A stretch of DNA of 64,000 nucleotides, from NCBI GenBank assembly GCA_902774145.1, contig CACYHC010000008.1, positions 1 to 64,000 of the forward strand, given 5' to 3'. The notes under the pieces are model-generated. The model had not been told where the DNA came from. It saw only the letters and a program-made list of their open reading frames with translations, and did not search any database. Of this stretch, positions 45,358 to 53,389 are shown one piece after another. The position numbers were made by a program, and so were the translations under genes. The stretch is from an uncultured Bacteroidia bacterium. GTDB lineage: Bacteria > Bacteroidota > Bacteroidia > Bacteroidales > UBA932. The number at the start of each line of letters is the position of its first letter. Positions within the stretch are counted from its first letter, which is position 1.

Positions 45358-47685
45358 TTATTTGATGGTGATGTTGCCGACGATATAGCCGAGGCTGTTG
45401 GAGATGGCCACATTGTCCTCCGTTACCGGGAGTCCGGCAATCGTTCCGCTGAAATAGTTCGTGCCTTCCAGGGTGAGCGTGGCGTAGCCCTGCGTCTGCA
45501 CGCCGATCTTGAGGTTCGTATTCTTGGCCACCAGGCCCACGAAGCCGGCACCGAAGATATTGGACGCACCGGTGCGGTCATAGCGCAGGGTGATGTCCAG
45601 GTCCTTGAAGAGGGCGTCCCGGCCGACAAATCCGGCCGCACCACCCGCACAGCCCATATACTGGGCGGAATAGATGTTGTTCTTGGACAGGGAGATGCCC
45701 ACGTCGGCCTTGCAGTTCGTGACATTGGCCTGTCCGACCGCGCCGAAGAGGCCGCCGGTACAGTCCGCACGGGCGCCGGAACCGACCCGGATGTCGCAGA
45801 CACTACTGCAGTTGCGGATGTCGGCCCAGTCGTTATAGGACGCCTGCAGGGCCCCCACGAGACCGCCCACGTACACCTGTCGCGCACCGCTCATGCTGTT
45901 CGACAGCGTCGCGGAGTAGATGCTCACGTCGATGTTGCCGGTATTGCGGCAGTTCTCCATCTCGATGTAGAAGCCTTCGGCCGCCGTGCCGTTGTTGGCG
46001 CCGCTGAAGGTGACATAGAAGTCGGGACCGTCGCTGGCGAGGATGTTGCGCCCCAGGATGCCGCCCACGCAATAGCCGTAATTGGCATTGGTGTGCTTCT
46101 CATCCTGCCAGTAGGTGATGTTCCCGCTGTTGACGCAGTTCCGGAAGGTGCTGTGCACCCCGTCGGAGGTGCCCTGATAGACAAAACCGGCGATGCCGCC
46201 GAGCGCGAACTTGGTCAGCGAGAAAATGCCGGTTGCCATTCGCTTGATGACGATGTTGCCGCTGTTCTCGCAGTTCTCGAACGAACCGCTGAAGAGCTCC
46301 TCGCCGAGGTTGCGCTGCGCCCGTGCGCAGATGCCGCCGCCATACACCGTGCGGTTGGCGGTGATGGTCATCGAAACGGAGATGTCACCGGTGTTCTTGG
46401 AGTCCTTGATGAGACCGGCATTGTCGGTCACCAGACCGGCCAGGATAATGTTCTGGTCCACGCCGGAGAGGTCCACGGCCATTGCGTTCTCGCAGTTCTC
46501 GATGGTACCGCGGTTGAACGCCGCCAGGTTGCCGGTGCCGCGGTCCGCCACGGAACTGGCCGCTACGCGGGTACCGCCCACGGTGAGGTTCTTCACGGTA
46601 GCGCCCTGCTCAATGAGGGTAAAGAGCGCCTCTGTGGCACGGGCCCGCTTGATGGCGTGGCCGCCACCGTTGAACACCACGCCGGAAGGCAGGGCGTTGA
46701 TGGGCGTAAGGTCGCCGCCGTAGGAAATGTCGGCGACGAGGGAGATTTCCCCGGTGTCCGGATTGATCCAGTGTTCGTAGTCCCCCGCGTTCATCGCGAG
46801 CGCGAACTCGTTCCAGGAATCAATGCCGTCGATGAGCTTGGTGTTGTTGGGCTTGAAGGCAATCTGCTTCAGCGTAACCACCACGCCCGCAGGGACTTCC
46901 GTCTCTTCTTTCCAATCGCAGAGCATATTGCCGCCCGGGCCGTCCAGCAGGAGGGAGAAACCCTCGGGATACTTCCCGGCCGGGACGCTGATGCAGAAAT
47001 ACTGCGGCGTATCTTCGGAAAGGACGACGCCTTCGGGGGGCATCGCCAGCAGCAGGGAGGAACTCCCCTGCCTGGCCGTCAGTTCCCCGCTGCGGGTGTC
47101 CAGTGTAAAGTCGCCGGCGAGGGGCGCGGCGGCCGATGCGCTCGATACGGTGATGCTGCGGATATTCTCCCCGTCGGACGAGCCCTTGACCAGGGGCAGA
47201 CGCACCACGCCGCAGAGGTTCTGCAGCGAGGTGGAAGCATTTTCCGTACTCCCGTACATCACCGCGGAGAAATCCGCGAAGCTGTCCGGCGTCCAGGCCT
47301 GGGCGACAGGCAGGGTAAGCTGCGCGACGCCGTCCGCGTCCATGGACATACAGAAAATACTGGGATACACGATATGGTAGGGGGCGCTCACGCCTTCCAC
47401 CGTAAAGAAGGCGCGCGTCACTTGCGCTTCCAGCCCGTAGAGGGTGGAAGACTTGACTCCGTTCACACAGATGCGGTCGCCGTTGCTCCAATAGACCGGA
47501 TACACGTTCCCCTGCAGGGGGCCCAGCGTGGTCCTGGAATCAAACGAGGAACCCAGCTCCAGCGTTACGGGCGGGAGCGGGGGTTCCGGCTGCGGGTCCG
47601 TGCCGGGGCCCGCGGGTTGCAGGCCCTGGCACGCACACAGCATTGCCGCAAAAAGGGACGGAAGGAAGGATATCCTTGCGTTCAT
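45358..47685 (-). CDS. Mfa-like lipoprotein with C-x-N-x-G (GLUG-like) beta-helix repeats
   Basis: A 775-residue lipoprotein (MNARISFLPSLFAAMLCAC). A Pro-rich linker leads to an Mfa/fimbrillin-like domain (DSRTTLGPLQGNVYPVYWSNGD) to about residue 265. The remainder is a repeat region with units containing NCENAM, SKNTGDI, NCENSGNI, NCVNSGNI and NCRNTGNI spaced 40-60 residues apart with G-G-I/L-x-G/A between, typical of GLUG-like parallel beta-helix surface proteins. No catalytic residues are identifiable. It may bind or display glycan, or act as an adhesin. One of three consecutive repeat lipoproteins; it lies 9 bases before SusC. Confidence 0.82.
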   Translation of the reverse strand: MNARISFLPSLFAAMLCACQGLQPAGPGTDPQPEPPLPPVTLELGSSFDSRTTLGPLQGNVYPVYWSNGDRICVNGVKSSTLYGLEAQVTRAFFTVEGVSAPYHIVYPSIFCMSMDADGVAQLTLPVAQAWTPDSFADFSAVMYGSTENASTSLQNLCGVVRLPLVKGSSDGENIRSITVSSASAAAPLAGDFTLDTRSGELTARQGSSSLLLAMPPEGVVLSEDTPQYFCISVPAGKYPEGFSLLLDGPGGNMLCDWKEETEVPAGVVVTLKQIAFKPNNTKLIDGIDSWNEFALAMNAGDYEHWINPDTGEISLVADISYGGDLTPINALPSGVVFNGGGHAIKRARATEALFTLIEQGATVKNLTVGGTRVAASSVADRGTGNLAAFNRGTIENCENAMAVDLSGVDQNIILAGLVTDNAGLIKDSKNTGDISVSMTITANRTVYGGGICARAQRNLGEELFSGSFENCENSGNIVIKRMATGIFSLTKFALGGIAGFVYQGTSDGVHSTFRNCVNSGNITYWQDEKHTNANYGYCVGGILGRNILASDGPDFYVTFSGANNGTAAEGFYIEMENCRNTGNIDVSIYSATLSNSMSGARQVYVGGLVGALQASYNDWADIRNCSSVCDIRVGSGARADCTGGLFGAVGQANVTNCKADVGISLSKNNIYSAQYMGCAGGAAGFVGRDALFKDLDITLRYDRTGASNIFGAGFVGLVAKNTNLKIGVQTQGYATLTLEGTNYFSGTIAGLPVTEDNVAISNSLGYIVGNITIK

Positions 47686-47691
47686 AAAGGT

Positions 47692-50421
47692 TTAATTAAA
47701 TACTTTGTTGCCGCCGCCGTAGCACATATCGGCGGTCACTTTCTCTCCGTTGAGGGACGGGGTGCCATAGATGTCGATTTTATGCGTCTCTTCGGTGGAA
47801 GAGCGGTGCACGGACTTCGCTCCGGTTACGCCCGTATAGCCCACGAACTGGGAATCGTTCCGGATGGACGCAGAGCAAAGCAGCCCCGTATTCTCCGTCA
47901 TATTGGCATTGACGGGAAGATCAGCAGTCCCCATCTGGGAGTACTTGACAATCCAGCCGATGGTGGCGCCCAGCGTACCGCGGTAGGCCGCGGGTTCACC
48001 GTTCATTTCCAGTTCCGTAGCCTCATAGGTGACGTCGCACTGGTCCACCTGCTCCACCTTGGTGTAGCAGCCACCGCCCAGGATACCGCCGGCCGCGATG
48101 GAACCGCTGGCGTTGGAACCCACCTTGATGATACCGTCCTGCTGTCCGCGGACCACGGCATAGTGCGCATCGGAAGTACCGGAGGTATTGACGCGGCCCA
48201 GACCGTAAGTAAAGCCGGCGATACCGCCCACATAGTTCACACGGGCACCGGTATTTTTGTCACCGGAGGGCGTAGGATTGGGCGAAGCCACTTCCAGGGT
48301 ACCGGTATTCTTGCAGTTCCTGCGAATCACCAGGAATACACCGTTCATCTCCGAGGTGGTCTTGGTGAGCACCAGGGAACCGCCTTTGGTTCCGTTCTCG
48401 TTGAGTGCGCAGCCAAGGATACCGCCCACAAAGGCCGGGCCGGCCGTGCTCGTCGCCGCATCCGACTTCTGCTCCCAGAAGGTCAGGTGGCCGTCATTGG
48501 TGCAGCCGTCGACGGTCGTATAGTCGTGGCCCTCCGATTTGGCATAGGCACCCACGCGGATGTCCGCGATAATGCCACCCACGCTGCTGCGGTAGATAAG
48601 GGGGTTCTCCGTCTTGACCAGGCTCAGGTCCCCGTAGTTCGCGCAAGCGTAGAAACGGCCGCAGTTGGTGGCCACGTTGCCGTCACCGTAACCGGAGATA
48701 CCGCCCAGATGATAGGTCTTGCCCTTGGCGGCAGGCGTGGCGGTGAAGGTCAGCACGCCCTTGGTGTCGGCCGAGCCTTCCTCGCCGTTCACACAGCGGG
48801 TAAGATTGCCGCCACCGAAGATGGTCACGCCGGCCACACAGCCGCCGTTCGAACTTGCGACGGAGAAATTGCCGGTGTTGGTGAAGTCCTGCAGGGTGGT
48901 ACGGGTCACATAGAACGGCGCCACGATGGCCTTCTGGTTGACGGCCCCCGCAAAGGTGACGTCACCGGTATTGACGCAGTCCTTCACGACACCGTCGTTG
49001 CTGTAGGCGAAGGGAAGGACATACATATCCTTGGTAGTGATATCCGAAGGCGTAATGCTGAAGTTGCTGGCCTGGATGCAGTTCTGCATCGTCGCGCCGG
49101 CATTGATATTCCGGACGAGACCATAGTAGTAGACAATGGCGTCCACGGTAGGAACAGCCGTAACTTCATAAGCAGCATTCACGCCGTCAACGACGGCGCC
49201 GTCATCGAGCCGCAACGCCAGGGAAGCCGTGCCCCAGCCACTGGTGTTGATGGAAGGACGCACGCCGCCGATGTTGAGGTTCCGCACCGTACCACTGATA
49301 TAGGTAAAAAGAGGAACCGCCATCGTGGTGGTGGTGACGCTGTGTCCGTTGCCGTTCAGCACGCCGGAGAAAGTCGTGTTGGCCACGCCATCCGTGGTAC
49401 CGCCGAAGCGCATCAGGGAGGTGGTATTGAGGTCGGCGAGAAGGTTGTAGTCCCCGCTCTCATCCTGGAATTCGTTGCAGAAACCGGCCACGGTGATCTG
49501 TGCGGCCAGGGAGTTCCAGTCCGCCTCGGTGTAGATGCCGGGGCCTTCGTAAGTCATTGTGCCGTCGTAGGCCACCGTCGTGGGATAGACCGTCGCAGGC
49601 TGCGCGGTGAAGGCCTTGTTGGAAACGATTTCCTGACAGTGGCCCTCGGTGTCGAGGATGAAGAGGTTGATACCCCGCGTATAGGTCTGCGCAGGTATGG
49701 CGATGAACAGGTCCGTCCCCTGGGCGACGCCGGCGCCGCAGTCGAGGGTGATCGAACTGCCGTCCTTAGGCTCACGGGTGAGGGTGCAGCCGTCTGCGCT
49801 GAACTTGGCCAGGAAGGCGCCGCTCATCGACTGGCGGCCGTAATCCTGATCGGTCACGCCCATCGTAATATTGGAACGCACGCGCACGGACTTGATGGCC
49901 GCCGCGCTGCTGCCGCCGCTGATGTTGAGCTTCAGGAAGGCCATCGCACTGTGGAAGCCCACTTCTCCCTCCGTGGCATAGCCGAGCATCACGCCCGCCG
50001 CCGGGTCATAGCTGCCCGCGGTGTAGGCCTGCACGGAGGGAAGGTTCACCATGACGGTGTCCGAGTGGTAATCGGAGGCCAGGGCCGCCGGATAGACCGC
50101 GCAGTAGGGATACTCCACGGCACCGCCGATGTCGAAGGTCGCGCCGGAGGGGTGACCCGGGGTGATGGTGATGGCGGTGGAGTTGCAGCCGTTGATCTGG
50201 ATGGCGTCCGCCGCCTGCCAGTACACGCTGTACGAAGAACCCTCATGGGCGCCGAAGTAGGTCTTGGCATCGTCCGAGGTATTCAGGGATGCGCTGACGA
50301 CGGTGATGCCGTCTTCACGGATACCGTCTTTCCCGGCGAGCTTTTCGCTCAGCTCGGATTCGTTCACACAGGAGGCGAGCAGCAAAAGTGCTCCGCTGAA
50401 AGCAAAAAGAATCTTTTTCAT
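47692..50421 (-). CDS. Mfa-like lipoprotein with C-x-N-x-G (GLUG-like) beta-helix repeats
   Basis: A 909-residue lipoprotein. An upstream extension of 41 residues is charged and covers a small peptide gene, so the ATG at 50421 (MKKILFAFSGALLLLASC) is chosen. Residues 30-290 are an Mfa/fimbrillin-like domain (DAKTYFGAHEGSSYSVYWQAADAIQI), with TYTRGINLFILDTEGHCQ near 235-250. Repeats follow with NCIQAS, DCVNTGDV, RCVNGEE, CTNDGHLT and NCKNTGTL, and GG-I-x-G/A turns. It is a paralogue of its two neighbours and probably exposed at the surface. The small peptide gene ends 16 bases upstream, so peptide and lipoprotein are co-transcribed. Confidence 0.82.
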   Translation of the reverse strand: MKKILFAFSGALLLLASCVNESELSEKLAGKDGIREDGITVVSASLNTSDDAKTYFGAHEGSSYSVYWQAADAIQINGCNSTAITITPGHPSGATFDIGGAVEYPYCAVYPAALASDYHSDTVMVNLPSVQAYTAGSYDPAAGVMLGYATEGEVGFHSAMAFLKLNISGGSSAAAIKSVRVRSNITMGVTDQDYGRQSMSGAFLAKFSADGCTLTREPKDGSSITLDCGAGVAQGTDLFIAIPAQTYTRGINLFILDTEGHCQEIVSNKAFTAQPATVYPTTVAYDGTMTYEGPGIYTEADWNSLAAQITVAGFCNEFQDESGDYNLLADLNTTSLMRFGGTTDGVANTTFSGVLNGNGHSVTTTTMAVPLFTYISGTVRNLNIGGVRPSINTSGWGTASLALRLDDGAVVDGVNAAYEVTAVPTVDAIVYYYGLVRNINAGATMQNCIQASNFSITPSDITTKDMYVLPFAYSNDGVVKDCVNTGDVTFAGAVNQKAIVAPFYVTRTTLQDFTNTGNFSVASSNGGCVAGVTIFGGGNLTRCVNGEEGSADTKGVLTFTATPAAKGKTYHLGGISGYGDGNVATNCGRFYACANYGDLSLVKTENPLIYRSSVGGIIADIRVGAYAKSEGHDYTTVDGCTNDGHLTFWEQKSDAATSTAGPAFVGGILGCALNENGTKGGSLVLTKTTSEMNGVFLVIRRNCKNTGTLEVASPNPTPSGDKNTGARVNYVGGIAGFTYGLGRVNTSGTSDAHYAVVRGQQDGIIKVGSNASGSIAAGGILGGGCYTKVEQVDQCDVTYEATELEMNGEPAAYRGTLGATIGWIVKYSQMGTADLPVNANMTENTGLLCSASIRNDSQFVGYTGVTGAKSVHRSSTEETHKIDIYGTPSLNGEKVTADMCYGGGNKVFN

Positions 50422-50437
50422 TGTCTTGTCCTCCTGT

Positions 50438-50575
50438 TTAGACCCAATCAAAATCAAACTCTTCCTCCGACACATTGTCGATGGATGCACAAAGCACCTC
50501 CTGCTCCCCATAGGAGAGCATGGCGGTGATACGGGGAGCCACATACGTGGCGTTGGTTTTGGTGTACATAGTCAT
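50438..50575 (-). CDS. small peptide with LC-x-S core and acidic D-W tail (copy B)
   Basis: A 45-codon ORF (MTMYTKTNATYVAPRITAML... ending SEEEFDFDWV). It has no signal peptide or TM. A Tyr/Pro N-terminal region, EVLCAS in the middle and an acidic Phe-Asp-Trp end match the peptides at 53135 and 17159. It is exactly as long as the copy at 53135. Gaps are 18 bases from the upstream lipoprotein stop and 16 to the downstream lipoprotein start. No modifying enzyme, protease or transporter typical of RiPP clusters lies nearby. The coding nature is inferred from conservation of layout within the window; the function is unknown. Confidence 0.7.
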   Translation of the reverse strand: MTMYTKTNATYVAPRITAMLSYGEQEVLCASIDNVSEEEFDFDWV

Positions 50576-50593
50576 TATGTTGTTATGATATTG

Positions 50594-53116
50594 TTATTCA
50601 GGGAATGCGACGAATTTCACATTGCCGGCCCTGCGCAGGTAAGTACCGCTGGTCGTGGCCTTTCCGTAGAAATTCCAGGAAGATGCCTGATAACCGGAAC
50701 TCAAGGAAGCAGCAGCTTCCGTAGTGCCGTCCGAATGTTTGACGGCTACATTGTAACATTGCGCAACTTGATTTACCGTATAGCTTTCAAAAATAAAGTT
50801 CGGGGTCACGCTCTTCCCATCGATAGCCCCGGCGGCATTCTTGGAAGAACCTCCGGTAATCCCCATTACACCCTCACCCAGCAAAGTAAGCCCGTTCAGG
50901 CCGCTGGCATCCACCTTCATCGTAATGGTGGAAGTAGGGACCGCGATGGATCTTTTGACCACCCAGCCCACAAAAGCGGACACACCGCCCACCTTCAGGG
51001 GCGTACGGTTGGGATTCTCGGATTTGGCAAAGACCGTATTGGAAGCCCGGAGATAATCGAACTTCAAATAACCGCCGCCACCGACAATTGCGCCTACCGC
51101 TTCCGAACCCGTTTGGGAGCCAATCTTAATGGTAGCATTGTTATATCCCCGGATTACGGGATAATAGTCACTGTTCGTCGCGACCTCAGGGTTATTGCTT
51201 CCCATTGCAAAGCCGACCACACCACCGACATAGGTCTGGCGGGCACCGCTCATTTTGGCGCTCAGCGGCTGAATCGTATTCCCGGTACTGACATCCAGGG
51301 TACCCTTGTTCTCACACTGGTCGATGATAAAGTAATAACCCTGGTCGTTGTCCCCCACATACGGACAACTGGAAGAGTACAGCGTACTCATGCCCAGAAT
51401 ACCGCCCAGGCCCATCGCCAGCTGGTCGCCGCTGGACGTTCCGGATCTTTCCTCCCAAAAGGTGATGGCGCCGCGGTTTTCACACTGGACAAAGCGGGTG
51501 TAGACGCCCGTGTAGTTTTCACCCGGAATACCCTGGGTCACCGAAGCGCAGATACCGCCGATGCCGCATTGAGCAAGGCACTGAACGCCGGTTCCGGAAG
51601 CATTTTTGATGATGGTGATATTTCCGGAGTTAGTGCAGCGGATAAAGTCTCCGCAGGCACTGTTGTGATTATTCCCACAGGCAAAACCGCCCAACTTAAA
51701 GACTCGGTTGGCGTCGGAAAGAAGGGTGATGTTCATATTGCCCGCATTCTCGCAATCCCGGATCAAACCACCGTTGGAGGGGGCAAAACCGGCAAAATAC
51801 AAATCGCGGTGCGAAGCCTCGGTCTCGGTGTACGTGGTATTGATTGCGTTGACGCAATGGTCGATGAGGCCTCCGCGGAAAATACGGACAGCAAAGGCCG
51901 CATTGCCCCAGGAACCGTATTCCGTGCAGGAGCCGGCGAGCGTCAGGTTCTTGACGGTGCCCGCCTCGCTTGCGGTGCCCAGCCAGGCAATGATCGGGAC
52001 ACTTGAAGCCGTCTGGGTAATCGTGTGGTTGTTCCCGTCCAGGGTCTCCACGAAATAAATATTGTTCGTCGCACCGGGATAGCTGGCATAGTTGGAGCCG
52101 TGACGGTGCAGGTTGCCTTCTACGGTAAAATCTTTGTAGAGGTTGATTTCCCCGTCCGTCCCGCGCCAGGCGCTGGCGTCTTCCTGCTGAGTGGCGTCCG
52201 AGGTAAACTTGGACTCATCTGCGCACACAAAGGACTTCCAGTCCGTCTCACAGTAGATGCCGGGACCCTGGTAAGTGTCCAGGTTGGACAGGGTCGCCGA
52301 CTTGGCGGAGAGGATACCGGCTTTCCCGGCCAGCGGAGCCGCAAGCGTGCGAAGAATCTGGTACTTGTCGTCGGTGGTGACGACGAAGAAATTCAGGCCC
52401 GCGGTATAGTCCTTGGGGGCGATGGCGAGAATCACGGCATCACCCGCGGCAATACCCTCGCCGCAGTCCGCGGTCGTGGTATTGAAGTTCCAGCCGTCGT
52501 GGTGGTTGCTCAGCGTACGCGCGGTGAAATGGGCGTCCATCCAGCCGCGGACGCGGATACCGTTGTTGGCCATCACGCGGACGCTCTTGACATCCTGGTC
52601 GAAGGTCAGCTTGATGTAAGCCACCGCGTGCGAGAAGGTGAGGCCGTTCGCATCGCCCTCGCCGATCATAATGGCGGCGGCCGGATCGAACGAACCGGCG
52701 GTCACGTTCTGTTCGGCGGGAATGATGACGGTAGCCTGGTCGTTCTCAGGGTCATCCGAATCGGCCACATAAGCGGAGGCCGGATAAACGGCACGGTAGG
52801 GCGCCTCCAGCACCGCTTCGAAGGCGAAGGTCGCAGCCTTCCCATTGATGCTTTCCGCCGTCAGCGGAAGGGAAGTTACGCCGTTTACCACGATCTGGTC
52901 GCCGACAGACCAGTTGACGGTCACGCCGTCGAGGGTGGTTTTCTGTTCTTCCACGGAAGCCGTCAGGAAGAAAACCGGTTCTCCGGCGAGTTCCGTATTT
53001 TCTCCCGCGGCGGCGGGATCCTCCAGTTGCTCCAGTTCTTTCTGGCAAGAGACAAAAGCGAGTGTGACCACGGCCAGACCCGCAAGCAAGATTGATTTTT
53101 TCATTGTCGTTTTCAT
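50594..53116 (-). CDS. Mfa-like lipoprotein with C-x-N-x-G (GLUG-like) beta-helix repeats
   Basis: An 840-residue lipoprotein (lipobox FVSC). Two starts are possible (53116, or MKKS at 53104); both keep the signal peptide. Residues 45-290 are an Mfa/fimbrillin-like domain (EEQKTTLDGVTVNWSVGDQIV; PYRAVYPASAYV; ITFSHA-type strand). The repeat region has DCENAGNM, RCTNSGNI, QCENRGAI and QCENKGTL with intervening GGI-type turns, then YVGGVVGFAMG. The last 90 residues form a separate small domain with many aromatic residues (SSWNFYGKATTSG). It is the first large gene of the operon and lies 18 bases after small peptide copy A. Likely surface exposed. Confidence 0.82.
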   Translation of the reverse strand: MKTTMKKSILLAGLAVVTLAFVSCQKELEQLEDPAAAGENTELAGEPVFFLTASVEEQKTTLDGVTVNWSVGDQIVVNGVTSLPLTAESINGKAATFAFEAVLEAPYRAVYPASAYVADSDDPENDQATVIIPAEQNVTAGSFDPAAAIMIGEGDANGLTFSHAVAYIKLTFDQDVKSVRVMANNGIRVRGWMDAHFTARTLSNHHDGWNFNTTTADCGEGIAAGDAVILAIAPKDYTAGLNFFVVTTDDKYQILRTLAAPLAGKAGILSAKSATLSNLDTYQGPGIYCETDWKSFVCADESKFTSDATQQEDASAWRGTDGEINLYKDFTVEGNLHRHGSNYASYPGATNNIYFVETLDGNNHTITQTASSVPIIAWLGTASEAGTVKNLTLAGSCTEYGSWGNAAFAVRIFRGGLIDHCVNAINTTYTETEASHRDLYFAGFAPSNGGLIRDCENAGNMNITLLSDANRVFKLGGFACGNNHNSACGDFIRCTNSGNITIIKNASGTGVQCLAQCGIGGICASVTQGIPGENYTGVYTRFVQCENRGAITFWEERSGTSSGDQLAMGLGGILGMSTLYSSSCPYVGDNDQGYYFIIDQCENKGTLDVSTGNTIQPLSAKMSGARQTYVGGVVGFAMGSNNPEVATNSDYYPVIRGYNNATIKIGSQTGSEAVGAIVGGGGYLKFDYLRASNTVFAKSENPNRTPLKVGGVSAFVGWVVKRSIAVPTSTITMKVDASGLNGLTLLGEGVMGITGGSSKNAAGAIDGKSVTPNFIFESYTVNQVAQCYNVAVKHSDGTTEAAASLSSGYQASSWNFYGKATTSGTYLRRAGNVKFVAFPE

Positions 53117-53134
53117 TGTTTACAGGTTTAACGG

Positions 53135-53272
53135 TCAACTCTCCCAGTCGAATTCAGCGTCTTCCTCTTCGAGGTCGACGACGCGGTAAGAGTCACAGAG
53201 AATGGGGACGGTCCTCCTGGGAATCGCCCTCATTTGCGGAGTCAGATACTCCAGCTCGGTTTTTTTGCTCAT
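53135..53272 (-). CDS. small peptide with LC-x-S core and acidic D-W tail (copy A), first gene of the block
   Basis: A 45-codon ORF (MSKKTELEYLTPQMRAIPRR... ending EEEDAEFDWES). It shares Tyr/Pro N-terminal residues, a central ILCDS, a run of acidic residues and a terminal Asp-Trp with the other two copies. There is no signal sequence. It is the first ORF after the terminator of the hybrid two-component gene, so it leads the 37-kb block. The 117-base region before it (53273-53389) holds the terminator and an A/T-rich stretch with a TTTG (minus strand) but no clean TAnnTTTG. The function is unknown. Confidence 0.7.
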   Translation of the reverse strand: MSKKTELEYLTPQMRAIPRRTVPILCDSYRVVDLEEEDAEFDWES

Positions 53273-53328
53273 TTTTCGCATTTATGGTTTTTTAGTATTA
53301 CAATTTCCACCATCAGGTATGCAAAAAT

Positions 53329-53364
53329 GAAAAATCCTTCCCGCGCACACGGAAAGGATTTTGC
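53329..53364 (-). terminator. rho-independent terminator of the hybrid two-component gene
   Basis: On the minus strand AAAATCCTTTCC (53362-53351), loop, GGAAGGATTTTT (53342-53331), then CATTTTTG. The stem and T-rich tail lie 26 bases after the regulator's stop. It separates the regulator transcript from the 37-kb block and implies that the block has its own promoter in 53273-53330. Confidence 0.75.
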
Positions 53365-53389
53365 CAAGAATTATAAGATTTTTTTCAAA

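Noticed and set aside
46093..50529. 1,478-codon plus-strand open frame opposite two lipoprotein genes
   Set aside because: The minus strand encodes lipoproteins with signal peptides and repeat motifs; the plus frame has no family features and is a shadow caused by high GC.
50422..50544. N-terminal extension of the 909-residue lipoprotein
   Set aside because: It overlaps the small peptide gene in another frame and precedes the true lipoprotein signal peptide.
45358..53116. Repeat lipoproteins as a CRISPR-like or phage tail-fibre array
   Set aside because: The repeats are degenerate protein motifs (C-x-N-x-G), not DNA repeats with spacers, and no phage genes are nearby.
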